Assembly: GCA_022428185.1 (NCBI GenBank)
Contig: JAKMCZ010000185.1
Location: 1 to 23,187 of the forward strand
DNA length: 23,187 bases
Reading direction: 5' to 3'
DNA from: Alphaproteobacteria bacterium
Lineage (GTDB): Bacteria; Pseudomonadota; Alphaproteobacteria; RS24
Shown: in pieces, positions 8,320-14,942 of the stretch
Layout: the number at the start of each line of letters is the position of its first letter
Position numbering within the stretch: position 1 is the first letter of the stretch
Translations under genes and position numbers: made by a program
The notes under the pieces: generated by a model
The model's input: the letters and a program-made list of their open reading frames with translations, nothing else
Databases searched by the model: none
Told to the model about the DNA's origin: nothing

Positions 8320-8347
8320 AAACTACCAGCCCCATGTAATCCGTCAA
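8320..8347 (-). promoter_or_regulatory. Promoter of dapD-dapE
   Basis: On the minus strand TTGACG (8342-8347) is followed after 16 bases by TAGTTT (8320-8325). It lies in the 104-base gap between the HAD gene and dapD, the only sizeable gap in the minus-strand block, so the dap pair can be expressed separately from the rpmH operon. The leader contains a perfect 10-base palindrome, AAACATGTTT (8294-8303). Confidence 0.5.
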
Positions 8348-8375
8348 GATTTACTCATAATTTACTTGCGTTTAT

Positions 8376-9065
8376 TCAAGGTCGGATAAGCGCGTTCAGA
8401 AATTCGGGTAGATTATCGGTCTTGTGGTGAATATGCGCGTCGTCAATTTGACGATATTCTTTCGGCATGTTCATCGCCTCTAACGTGTCGCTGTTTTTTT
8501 CGCCGACCAAAACCGTGGTCATGCCGAGTTTATAGGCTGGCGTGAGATTGCGCGCCATATCCTCAAAAAATGCGGTGTTTTTTGCTTCCAACCCAAACCG
8601 CGCCAGCATGGGCGGGTAGATGTCCGGATTGGGCTTGGGCAGATAATCGCCAGCCACAATGTCAAAAATATCATCAAAATGCGCTTGGATACCCAATTGC
8701 GCCATCACCCGCTCGGCATGGTCAACCGTGCCATTGGTAAAAATGAATTTACGCCCCGGCAGGGCGGCAATCGCATCTGAAAGCTGCGGGTCGGGGGGCA
8801 GCACCGAGACGTCAATGTCGTGGACAAAATCGAGAAATGGGCCCGGTGGCATGCCGTGTTTGTTCATCAGCCCGGCCAGTGTTGTGCCATATTCGCCCAG
8901 AAATTGTTTTTGCAGGCGAAACGCTTCATCGCGCTCGACGCTCAACGCTTCGCCGATAAAAGCCGTCATGCGTTGGTCAATTTGTGCAAACAGGTTGCGG
9001 CTGGCCGGATAAAGCGTGTTATCGAGGTCAAAGACCCAGCCATTTATATCGGCAAAACGCTGCAT
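8376..9065 (-). CDS. HAD-superfamily pyrimidine 5'-nucleotidase-like hydrolase
   Basis: This is a 229 aa HAD hydrolase of the SDT1/pyrimidine 5'-nucleotidase type, which dephosphorylates nucleoside monophosphates or related small phosphates. Motif I is VFDLDNTLYP, with nucleophile Asp13 and acid/base Asp15. Motif II is IFTNG. Motif III is the lysine in LPKPNPDIY. Motif IV is FFEDMARNL. A helical cap lies between motifs I and II. A HAD protein of this type commonly sits between argB and dapD in alphaproteobacteria, so its place in the block is conserved although its physiological substrate is unknown. Only two bases separate it from the upstream DUF1036 gene. Confidence 0.88.
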   Translation of the reverse strand: MQRFADINGWVFDLDNTLYPASRNLFAQIDQRMTAFIGEALSVERDEAFRLQKQFLGEYGTTLAGLMNKHGMPPGPFLDFVHDIDVSVLPPDPQLSDAIAALPGRKFIFTNGTVDHAERVMAQLGIQAHFDDIFDIVAGDYLPKPNPDIYPPMLARFGLEAKNTAFFEDMARNLTPAYKLGMTTVLVGEKNSDTLEAMNMPKEYRQIDDAHIHHKTDNLPEFLNALIRP

Positions 9066-9067
9066 GA

Positions 9068-10066
9068 CTACTCCAGATTAATGGTCCAGCGCCGCGCAGC
9101 ACCGGTATCGATACGCTTAAAGCCATGCGTGTCATAGCCGCGCGCCAGACAATTTTCTTCGCCCTCAATCGCAAAACGTGTCGGTTTGGTGCATAGCTCG
9201 CGCGCGCCACCCCAAATTTTTGCGCGTCCCGCTTCGCGCACTAGGCGACCATCATCGTTCACCGCTTCGGCATAATAGAAATAAAACCGGTCGCTCAGGC
9301 TTTCATTGAGCACTTGCGAACATTCATTAGCCGCAACCCGACGCCAGCCTCGGCTCTGAAACCGGTCATTGCGCAATTGTGCGGTCGCTGCCCAGATTAA
9401 AAAATCGGTTCGATTGCACAAGGTCAGGCCTCGCTCGCCGGCCTCGCTTTGCACGGTTTGAATGAGTTTTTTCAACAAGGCTTGGCCTTTCGGATTGCCG
9501 CTTACCCCATAGCGCAATTTGTAAGCTGCCTCGGCCTCGCGTGTGCGTTGTCCGCCAAAGCCGTCAATCGGGCCGATATCATATTGCAAATCCGACAATA
9601 GCCGTTGCGTCCCGGCTGTGCGGGCGCGGCGACGACCAAAATCGCTTTTCTCGGTAAAATTAACCAAACGTCGCCCTGAAGCGCCTGCGACAATGGCAAA
9701 ATCGGCTTCGATGAGGCCGCGTCGCCGACAATCGCGCCGCCCCTCAATGCTGAAATCACGATTTTCCGAGGCCACACAAAACCGTTCACTGCCGTCAAAC
9801 ACCAAACCTTCACCGGCATGCGACTCGTCGGATTTGGCGTAGACATAGGCTTGCGCATCGTCGGGCATATCGGTCAAAGCAAGCGCGCAAGCCCCGGGCA
9901 AGAGCTCGACCCAGCCTTCGGTTTTGCTCGCCACGCCCTGCTGTGCAGACGCGGCAACTTGCAGCACATAAGAGGTCTCATTGCACAAGCGCATATCGGC
10001 GCGCGCATTTTGCGGCGTCAGGGTAAAACCGATAAGCAGGAGGGAACTTATAATCAGCCAGCGCAT
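9068..10066 (-). CDS. Secreted protein with two DUF1036 domains flanking a peptidoglycan-binding-like domain
   Basis: This is a 332 aa protein with a clear signal peptide (MRWLIISSLLLIGFTL, cleavage near NARA-D at residue 23). Two homologous DUF1036 units follow, at about residues 25-128 and 214-330. Both begin with a motif of the form LCN-T and contain GW, a YxYA segment, and a final IEG with a Cys-R/A-RG segment. Each holds four cysteines in matching places (28, 60, 97, 113 and 217, 249, 292, 306), suggesting equivalent disulfides in the periplasm. Between them, residues 153-190 (TQRLLSDLQYDIGPIDGFGG onward) resemble a PG_binding_1 repeat. The function of DUF1036 is unknown. The gene is packed 4 bases after argB and 2 bases before the HAD gene, so it is part of the operon. 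Confidence 0.85.
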   Translation of the reverse strand: MRWLIISSLLLIGFTLTPQNARADMRLCNETSYVLQVAASAQQGVASKTEGWVELLPGACALALTDMPDDAQAYVYAKSDESHAGEGLVFDGSERFCVASENRDFSIEGRRDCRRRGLIEADFAIVAGASGRRLVNFTEKSDFGRRRARTAGTQRLLSDLQYDIGPIDGFGGQRTREAEAAYKLRYGVSGNPKGQALLKKLIQTVQSEAGERGLTLCNRTDFLIWAATAQLRNDRFQSRGWRRVAANECSQVLNESLSDRFYFYYAEAVNDDGRLVREAGRAKIWGGARELCTKPTRFAIEGEENCLARGYDTHGFKRIDTGAARRWTINLE

Positions 10067-10070
10067 CGGA

Positions 10071-11009
10071 TTACTCGATCAATGTTCCGGCACCAAGCTC
10101 GGTAAACAGTTCCAGCAAAATTGCATGCGGCACGCGACCGTCAAGAATGGCGGTGGCGGCAACGCCGTTTTTCACCGCATCAATGGCAGTTTCCAATTTC
10201 GGAATCATGCCGCCTTGCGCGGTGCCGTTTTTGACAAGCCGTGCTGCTTGGGTTTTGCTCAAGCGTTCAATCGGCTTGCCTTTTTTGTCTTTGACCCCGT
10301 CAACATCGGTCAGCATCAACAAACGCTCGGCCCCCAAAGCGGCGGCAATAGCTCCGGCGGCGGTGTCGGCATTCACATTCAATGTTTGACCATTGGCCGA
10401 TGTCGCAATCGGCGCGACGATGGGAATAATGTCTGAGGCCAACATCACATCAAGCACATGGCTATTGACTTTTGTGGGGGTGCCGACAAAACCGAGATTG
10501 ACCGCTTTTTCAATATTGGAGCGCGCCGCTTTCGCCGTGGCGCGCGTTTTCTTAGCAACCAGCAAATTGCCGTCCTTGCCCGACAAGCCGACCGCCGTGC
10601 CGCCCGCAGCATTGAGCGCGGTGACGATTTGTTTGTTAATCGCGCCGGCCAGCACCATTTCGACGACCTCAATGGTCTGCGCATCGGTAACCCGAAGCCC
10701 GTTTTTGAAACTGCTTTTAATGTTCAAGCGTGCCAGCATGGCAGCGATTTGCGGGCCACCGCCATGCACCAAAACCGGATTGATACCGGCTTGTTTTAAC
10801 AGCACCACATCATGGGCAAATTGGCGCGCCAATGTTTCGTCGCCCATTGCATGGCCGCCATATTTAATGACCACGGTTTTTTTGTCATAGCGCTGCATAA
10901 AGGGCAGCGCTTCGGTCAGCACATGCGCTTGTGCCAGCCAGTCGGTCGGACTGGCCGGTTTTTTACTTTTTGCCGGACTTTTTGCCGGAGATTTTGCTTT
11001 GCCTGCCAT
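10071..11009 (-). CDS. argB: Acetylglutamate kinase
   Basis: ArgB phosphorylates N-acetyl-L-glutamate, the second step of arginine synthesis. From ATG 11009 it is 312 aa. Family motifs are VIKYGGHAMG (Lys49), VLVHGGGPQI (82-85 HGGG), GLRVTD, GLSGKDGNLL, and LNVNADTAAGAIAAALGAERLLMLTDVDGV in the nucleotide-binding region. The helix WLAQAHVLTEALPFMQRYD before the core matches the N-terminal helix of arginine-inhibited, hexameric enzymes, so feedback control is likely. A further Lys/Ser/Pro/Ala tail of about 20 residues precedes it, made by a short tandem repeat. The start is fixed by GGAG five bases upstream; a longer frame to 11069 would run into engB. Confidence 0.96.
   Translation of the reverse strand: MAGKAKSPAKSPAKSKKPASPTDWLAQAHVLTEALPFMQRYDKKTVVIKYGGHAMGDETLARQFAHDVVLLKQAGINPVLVHGGGPQIAAMLARLNIKSSFKNGLRVTDAQTIEVVEMVLAGAINKQIVTALNAAGGTAVGLSGKDGNLLVAKKTRATAKAARSNIEKAVNLGFVGTPTKVNSHVLDVMLASDIIPIVAPIATSANGQTLNVNADTAAGAIAAALGAERLLMLTDVDGVKDKKGKPIERLSKTQAARLVKNGTAQGGMIPKLETAIDAVKNGVAATAILDGRVPHAILLELFTELGAGTLIE
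10965..10988 (-). repeat. Two perfect copies of a 12-bp tandem repeat in the argB N-terminus
   Basis: ACTTTTTGCCGG occurs at 10965-10976 and again at 10977-10988 (plus-strand reading), with a degenerate third start just after. It encodes the Ser-Pro-Ala-Lys repeat of the N-terminal tail of ArgB. Slippage here would change length by multiples of four residues without breaking the frame. Confidence 0.8.
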
Positions 11010-11034
11010 ACCAGCTCCAAAACAAGGGCGATTG

Positions 11035-11706
11035 TTAACTGGCCTTATATCCCAATTCGGATAAATCAACCAGACTTGCTATGGCGGCGCGCACCAAGTC
11101 AATGCCATCACCTTTTTCGCTCGACGTGGCGAGAATATCAGGGTGCGCAGCCGGCTTTTTTGCCAGCGCGGCGGCAGTTTCGGCAATGGTTTTTTCCAGT
11201 GCGCCTTTTTTAAGCTTATCGATTTTGGTCAGCACGATTTGATAAGAAACCGCAGCCATATCCAAATCAGCCATCATGGTGAGGTCGTTTTTTTTCAATC
11301 CGTGGCGACTGTCGACCAGCACAAAGACGCGGCGCAAATTCGGTCGCCCGCGCAAATAATCATTGAGCAGTTCATTCCAAGCGGCAATTTTCACCTTGCT
11401 TTCGCGGGCATAGCCATAACCCGGTAAATCGACAAGCCACGCCGCGCCATCATTGCGCGCCGGAGCGAGCAGGAAAAAATTTAATTCTTGCGTGCGGCCC
11501 GGTGTGTTTGAGGTGCGCGCCAATGCTTTCGTGCCGGTCACCGCATTGAGCAGTGACGACTTGCCGACATTGGAGCGTCCGGCAAAGGCAATTTCAATGC
11601 GTGTCGCATCAGGCAGAGCTTCGAGCGATACGACGCCTTGTTTGAACTCAGTGCCTTGCGCCAATAGCCAGCGACCGGCTTCGATAAGACTATCCGTTTG
11701 TTCCAT
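11035..11706 (-). CDS. engB: Ribosome biogenesis GTPase (YihA/YsxC family)
   Basis: This is a small GTPase needed for late assembly of the 50S ribosomal subunit. From ATG 11706 it is 223 aa. GTPase motifs are G1 GRSNVGKS (43-50), G2 around TSNTPGRTQ, G3 DLPGYG (93-98), G4 TKID (160-163) and G5 TSSEKG (194-199). It overlaps the 3' end of yidC by 17 bases; an upstream in-frame GTG at 11730 would enlarge the overlap and has no better ribosome-binding site. Its place directly after yidC is the usual alphaproteobacterial order. Confidence 0.95.
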   Translation of the reverse strand: MEQTDSLIEAGRWLLAQGTEFKQGVVSLEALPDATRIEIAFAGRSNVGKSSLLNAVTGTKALARTSNTPGRTQELNFFLLAPARNDGAAWLVDLPGYGYARESKVKIAAWNELLNDYLRGRPNLRRVFVLVDSRHGLKKNDLTMMADLDMAAVSYQIVLTKIDKLKKGALEKTIAETAAALAKKPAAHPDILATSSEKGDGIDLVRAAIASLVDLSELGYKAS

Positions 11707-13546
11707 CTTTATCGCCGCCTTTGCCGCCACCGCTTTGTGCGGTTTTGCCTTTGAAGCCGAGATTGCTCAGTAATTCAATCTCAACGCCGTGGCGGCGCAT
11801 AATGTAACCCTGCTGCAAGAGCGATAGAAAATTGTTCCATGCCCAATAAATCACGAGACCGGCCGGAAAACCGGCGAGGATAAAGGTGAAGAATATCGGC
11901 AATATTTGAAACATGCGCGCCTGAATCGGGTCGGGCGGCGGCGGGTTCATCTGCATTTGCACATACATGGTCAGACCCATAAGCAACGGCCAAATGCCGA
12001 TCAGCAAAAAGCTCGGCACATCGTAGGGCAGCAGTCCGAAAAGGTTGAACAGCGACGTCGGGTCGGGCGCTGACAGATCTTGAATCCAGCCGAAAAATGG
12101 CTGATGACGCATATCAATCGTGACAAACAACACTTTATATATCGAAAAGAAAACCGGAATTTGAATCAATATTGGCAAGCAACCGGCCAGCGGGTTGAGC
12201 TTTTCTTCGCGATAAATCTTCATCAATTCCTGTTGCTGCTGCTGGCGGTCATCCTGATAGCGCTCGCGAATTTGCACCATGCGCGGTTGCAGCTTCTTCA
12301 TTTTCGCCATGGTCTCATAAGAGCGGTTGGCGAGCGGGAAGAAGGCCAGCTTGATAAGCACGGTGACCAGCAATATGGCGATGCCGTAATTGCCGAAGAA
12401 ATTGTAGAACAGAGCCAATGCGGTAAACATCGGCTTGGTGAGGAAGTAGAACCAACCCCAATCAATCAGCAGGTCAAAACGGGTCACGCCGTCATCGGCA
12501 TAGGCATCAATGACATCGACCCGCTTGGCACCGGCGAAAAACCGGCTTTCGCTTTCAAAGCTCTGGCCCGGCGCGAGGCTTTGACCGGCGAGCAGGAAAT
12601 CGCTGCGATAGACAGGGATATTTTGCGCATTGGCGCGACCGGTGAAACGGCCGGTAAAGGCTTTGTCTTGCGGCGGTATGAGCGCCGCTGCCCAATATTT
12701 ATCGGTAATGCCCAGCCAACCGCCGGTCGCGGTTTTTTTAAGCGCGCCATCTTGGAGCAAATCATCATAATCGACTTCAGTCAGACCTTCTTCACCGAAA
12801 AAGCCAATTGGCCCTTCATGCAGAATAAATAAATCGGTCAGGCTCGGCGTGCCGGTGCGGGCAATCTGCCCGAACGGGTAGAGCGTTATAGGCTGCGGCG
12901 AGCCATTGACTGCCCTTTGGTTGACGGTGAACATGAAATTATCGTCAACGCTAATCGTCTGCTCGAGCACCAGCCCTTCGGGGGTTTGATGGCGCAGCGT
13001 TACCGGCGAGGTGGGGGTCAGCGTGTTGCCGCGACTGAGTTGCCAGAGCGTTGTTTCATCGGGCAGAGAGATATTGGTGTCAGCAGCAGCAACAAAACCA
13101 TGCCGCGCTTGCCAATGTCCGTCGCGCCCTTCGCGCTGCAATAATATTTGTCGCGGCGCATCATCGCTGGCATCAGCGCCATAGGCTTTCAAAATCAAAT
13201 CGTCAAAGCGCGCACCCATTAACGCAATCGAACCCGATAATTGCGCCGTCTCAATATTGATGCGCGGCGCATTGGCAAAGCCTTTGGTGATATTGGCTTT
13301 AGCCGCTTGCGGCGTTGCCGCCGCCAAACTTTGCGGCGCAAGGTCGGTGCTAAGACCCGCATCGCCGCCATTATTTTGCGGGCTCGCCTGCGGGTTAGCG
13401 GCAGCCGCTTCCCCAAGCTCGCCGGTCGCCGCAAGCTGGCGCGCGCGCTCTTCAGCCAGACGCGGCTCAGTGACGAAAAACTGCCAGCCCAGCAAAACTG
13501 CGAGGCTCAAAATAATTGCCACTAAAAAATTGTTTTGATCATTCAT
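11690..13546 (-). CDS. yidC: Membrane protein insertase YidC
   Basis: YidC inserts and folds inner-membrane proteins, alone or with SecYEG. At 618 aa it is the long Gram-negative form. It has an N-terminal TM helix (FLVAIILSLAVLLGWQFF), an Ala/Gln-rich linker, the large periplasmic beta-sandwich P1 domain (about residues 90-365), and then the conserved insertase core: GNYGIAILLVTVLIKLAFFPLANRSYETMAKMKKLQP, NPLAGCLPILIQIPVFFSIYKVL, and IFFTFILAGFPAGLVIYWAWNN. A cytoplasmic coiled segment rich in Gln (RQQQQQELM) and a Gly/Lys-rich tail are present. The start has AGAGGA about 8 bases upstream and overlaps the rnpA stop by 8 bases, leaving no room for yidD. Confidence 0.97.
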   Translation of the reverse strand: MNDQNNFLVAIILSLAVLLGWQFFVTEPRLAEERARQLAATGELGEAAAANPQASPQNNGGDAGLSTDLAPQSLAAATPQAAKANITKGFANAPRINIETAQLSGSIALMGARFDDLILKAYGADASDDAPRQILLQREGRDGHWQARHGFVAAADTNISLPDETTLWQLSRGNTLTPTSPVTLRHQTPEGLVLEQTISVDDNFMFTVNQRAVNGSPQPITLYPFGQIARTGTPSLTDLFILHEGPIGFFGEEGLTEVDYDDLLQDGALKKTATGGWLGITDKYWAAALIPPQDKAFTGRFTGRANAQNIPVYRSDFLLAGQSLAPGQSFESESRFFAGAKRVDVIDAYADDGVTRFDLLIDWGWFYFLTKPMFTALALFYNFFGNYGIAILLVTVLIKLAFFPLANRSYETMAKMKKLQPRMVQIRERYQDDRQQQQQELMKIYREEKLNPLAGCLPILIQIPVFFSIYKVLFVTIDMRHQPFFGWIQDLSAPDPTSLFNLFGLLPYDVPSFLLIGIWPLLMGLTMYVQMQMNPPPPDPIQARMFQILPIFFTFILAGFPAGLVIYWAWNNFLSLLQQGYIMRRHGVEIELLSNLGFKGKTAQSGGGKGGDKDGTNG

Positions 13547-13922
13547 GGCTGTTTTCCTCTTGCGGCTGTTTATGCAGCGCCTTTAAGGCAGAGCGCAAAT
13601 CGCCCTTTAATTTATCCCACGGTCGCGGGCCAGTATGCACACGGCCAATCATCACATAATCGAAACCGGCGCAACCTTCCAGCGGCAAAATTTCTTCCGC
13701 CGCTGCGCGCATGCGCCGCCTTGCCCGATTGCGTGCCACCGCATTGCCGATTTTTTTACTGGCCGTCAGTCCATAACGCACCGCTGTCGCGGACGGCTCG
13801 TCGGCATCGCGCGCGCGCGCTTGCACAATCAGGCCTCGGCGCACTTCTTTTTCTGCCTTTGCGGCAGCCAGAAACAGGCGCCTAACGCGCAAGCTGGACA
13901 GCGCGTGACCTGTGCTGACCAT
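13539..13922 (-). CDS. rnpA: Ribonuclease P protein component
   Basis: RnpA is the protein cofactor that helps the RNase P ribozyme bind precursor-tRNA 5' leaders. At 127 aa it has the family length. The basic RNR motif is KKIGNAVARNRARRRMRAA (residues 56-74), and the early phenylalanine/arginine segment RVRRLFLAA and YGLTASKK strand are present. It lies 9 bases after rpmH, the near-universal pairing, and its stop overlaps yidC. No strong ribosome-binding site is seen before ATG 13922, so it may depend on coupling to rpmH translation. Confidence 0.95.
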   Translation of the reverse strand: MVSTGHALSSLRVRRLFLAAAKAEKEVRRGLIVQARARDADEPSATAVRYGLTASKKIGNAVARNRARRRMRAAAEEILPLEGCAGFDYVMIGRVHTGPRPWDKLKGDLRSALKALHKQPQEENSHE

Positions 13923-13931
13923 AAAAGCGGC

Positions 13932-14066
13932 TTATGCGGATAGGGTTTTACGGCCTTTGGCGCGGCGACGTGCCAGCACCAAACGACCGTTTTTGGTTGC
14001 CATACGGGAACGGAATCCATGGCGGCGTTTGCGAACCAGATTGCTTGGTTGGAAAGTTCTTTTCAC
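13932..14066 (-). CDS. rpmH: 50S ribosomal protein L34
   Basis: This is a 44-residue ribosomal protein: it begins MKRTFQPSNLVRKRRHGF, then SRMATKNGRLVLARRRAKGR and ends KTLSA. Every region matches L34. It starts with GTG at 14066 rather than ATG. The start is certain because TAAGGAG (14074-14080, minus strand) sits seven bases upstream and because L34 begins M-KRT-QPS. It is the first gene of the minus-strand block rpmH-rnpA-yidC-engB-argB. Confidence 0.97.
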   Translation of the reverse strand: MKRTFQPSNLVRKRRHGFRSRMATKNGRLVLARRRAKGRKTLSA

Positions 14067-14085
14067 AGTACCACTCCTTAACAAA

Positions 14086-14106
14086 CAGAAAAATCATTTT
14101 TTTCTG
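14086..14106 (-). repeat. Perfect inverted repeat in the rpmH 5' leader
   Basis: CAGAAAAA (14086-14093) and TTTTTCTG (14099-14106) form an 8-bp stem with a 5-base loop. It lies between the predicted rpmH start site and the ribosome-binding site, so it would form in the L34 message leader. It is A/T-rich and could act as a weak leader hairpin or as a protein-binding site. It is not followed by a T run on the minus strand. Confidence 0.5.
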
Positions 14107-14115
14107 ATGAAGACC

Positions 14116-14145
14116 TTGAATATCTCGGGCGTATGTAGCTATTTA
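14116..14145 (+). promoter_or_regulatory. Candidate promoter of the TVP38-flavoprotein pair
   Basis: TTGAAT (14116-14121), an 18-base spacer and TATTTA (14140-14145) inside GCTATTTA. It overlaps the oppositely directed rpmH promoter (14132-14160), so the two would compete for polymerase. Confidence 0.35.
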
Positions 14146-14160
14146 CCGAGGCAAAGTCAA
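14132..14160 (-). promoter_or_regulatory. Promoter of the rpmH operon
   Basis: Minus strand: TTGACT (14155-14160), a 17-base spacer and TACATA (14132-14137) inside GCTACATA, which matches GCTANAWC at seven of eight bases. Transcription would start near 14125, giving a leader of about 60 bases before the rpmH GTG. Confidence 0.55.
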
Positions 14161-14165
14161 TCATA

Positions 14166-14942
14166 TTGGGCGCATCAGGAGGCGCAGGGACAATCAATAA
14201 AAACACGACACAACAAGCCGCCTCGAAATGCAATACACCTAAACGGTTGGCGCTGATTTTTCTTTTCGCAGCCTTGCTGACGGCATTTTTTGTTTTCGAT
14301 TTGGGGGCGCTTATCAGCTATCAGGGATTGGCGGAAAATGAAGCGGCGCTGAAGCGCGCAGTAGCTGATTACCGTCTGGTGACAATCCTCGCCTATATGG
14401 CGGTTTATATCGCCGCTGTGGTGTTTTCCCTGCCCGGTGCCCTATGGCTCAGTCTGGCGGGTGGCTTGATGTTTGGCACATGGCAAGGTGGCGTGATTAT
14501 CGTTGTTTCGGCGACAATTGGCGCATCGGGTTTGTTTGTGGCAGCGCGCTATATTATCGGCGATGCGCTGCGCGCGCGCGTCTCAACGAAATGGGGCGCA
14601 GCTTTGCAAAAATTTGAAGCGGCGTTTAACCGCGATGCATGGTCCTACATGCTGATTTTGCGACTGCTGCCGATTTTTCCGTTTTTCATCGTCAATTTAG
14701 GCGCAGCATTGGTCGGTGTGCGCTTTCCGGTGTTCTTGTTAACGACGTTTTTCGGTATCATGCCCGGCACATTCGTCTTCGCGTCAATTGGCAATGGCAT
14801 TTCCGTGCTATTGCAGGCGGGGGAACGACCGGATTTAAGTGTGATGCGCGACCCGCAGATTTTAGGGCCGCTTGTGGCGCTGGCATTATTGTCTTTGGCA
14901 CCGGTAATATGGCGTCGCGTGAAAGGTGAGAAAAATGGCTGA
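14166..14942 (+). CDS. TVP38/TMEM64 (VTT/DedA-type) membrane protein
   Basis: This is a polytopic inner-membrane protein of the VTT family, whose members are linked to lipid scrambling or transport-like roles; its substrate is unknown. Hydrophobic segments follow one another: LALIFLFAALLTAFFVF, ILAYMAVYIAAVVFSLPGALWL, LAGGLMFGTWQGGVIIVVSATIG, and LILRLLPIFPFFIVNLGAALVG with FFGIMPGTFVFASIGNG and a final LVALALLSLAP. The F-x-LPG-A, R-LPIFPFF and G-MPGT segments are typical. The start is uncertain. TTG 14166 is the longest frame and lacks a ribosome-binding site. A strong AGGAGG at 14177-14182 has no ATG, GTG or TTG in frame behind it at normal spacing (only ATC at 14193). Another TTG is at 14247. 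It overlaps the next gene by 8 bases. Confidence 0.85.
   Translation: MGASGGAGTINKNTTQQAASKCNTPKRLALIFLFAALLTAFFVFDLGALISYQGLAENEAALKRAVADYRLVTILAYMAVYIAAVVFSLPGALWLSLAGGLMFGTWQGGVIIVVSATIGASGLFVAARYIIGDALRARVSTKWGAALQKFEAAFNRDAWSYMLILRLLPIFPFFIVNLGAALVGVRFPVFLLTTFFGIMPGTFVFASIGNGISVLLQAGERPDLSVMRDPQILGPLVALALLSLAPVIWRRVKGEKNG

Noticed and set aside
12080..12832. A 250-codon plus-strand open frame inside yidC
   Set aside because: It lies wholly antisense to the well-conserved YidC, has no recognisable domain and no promoter or ribosome-binding site; long antisense frames are expected in DNA with this codon usage.
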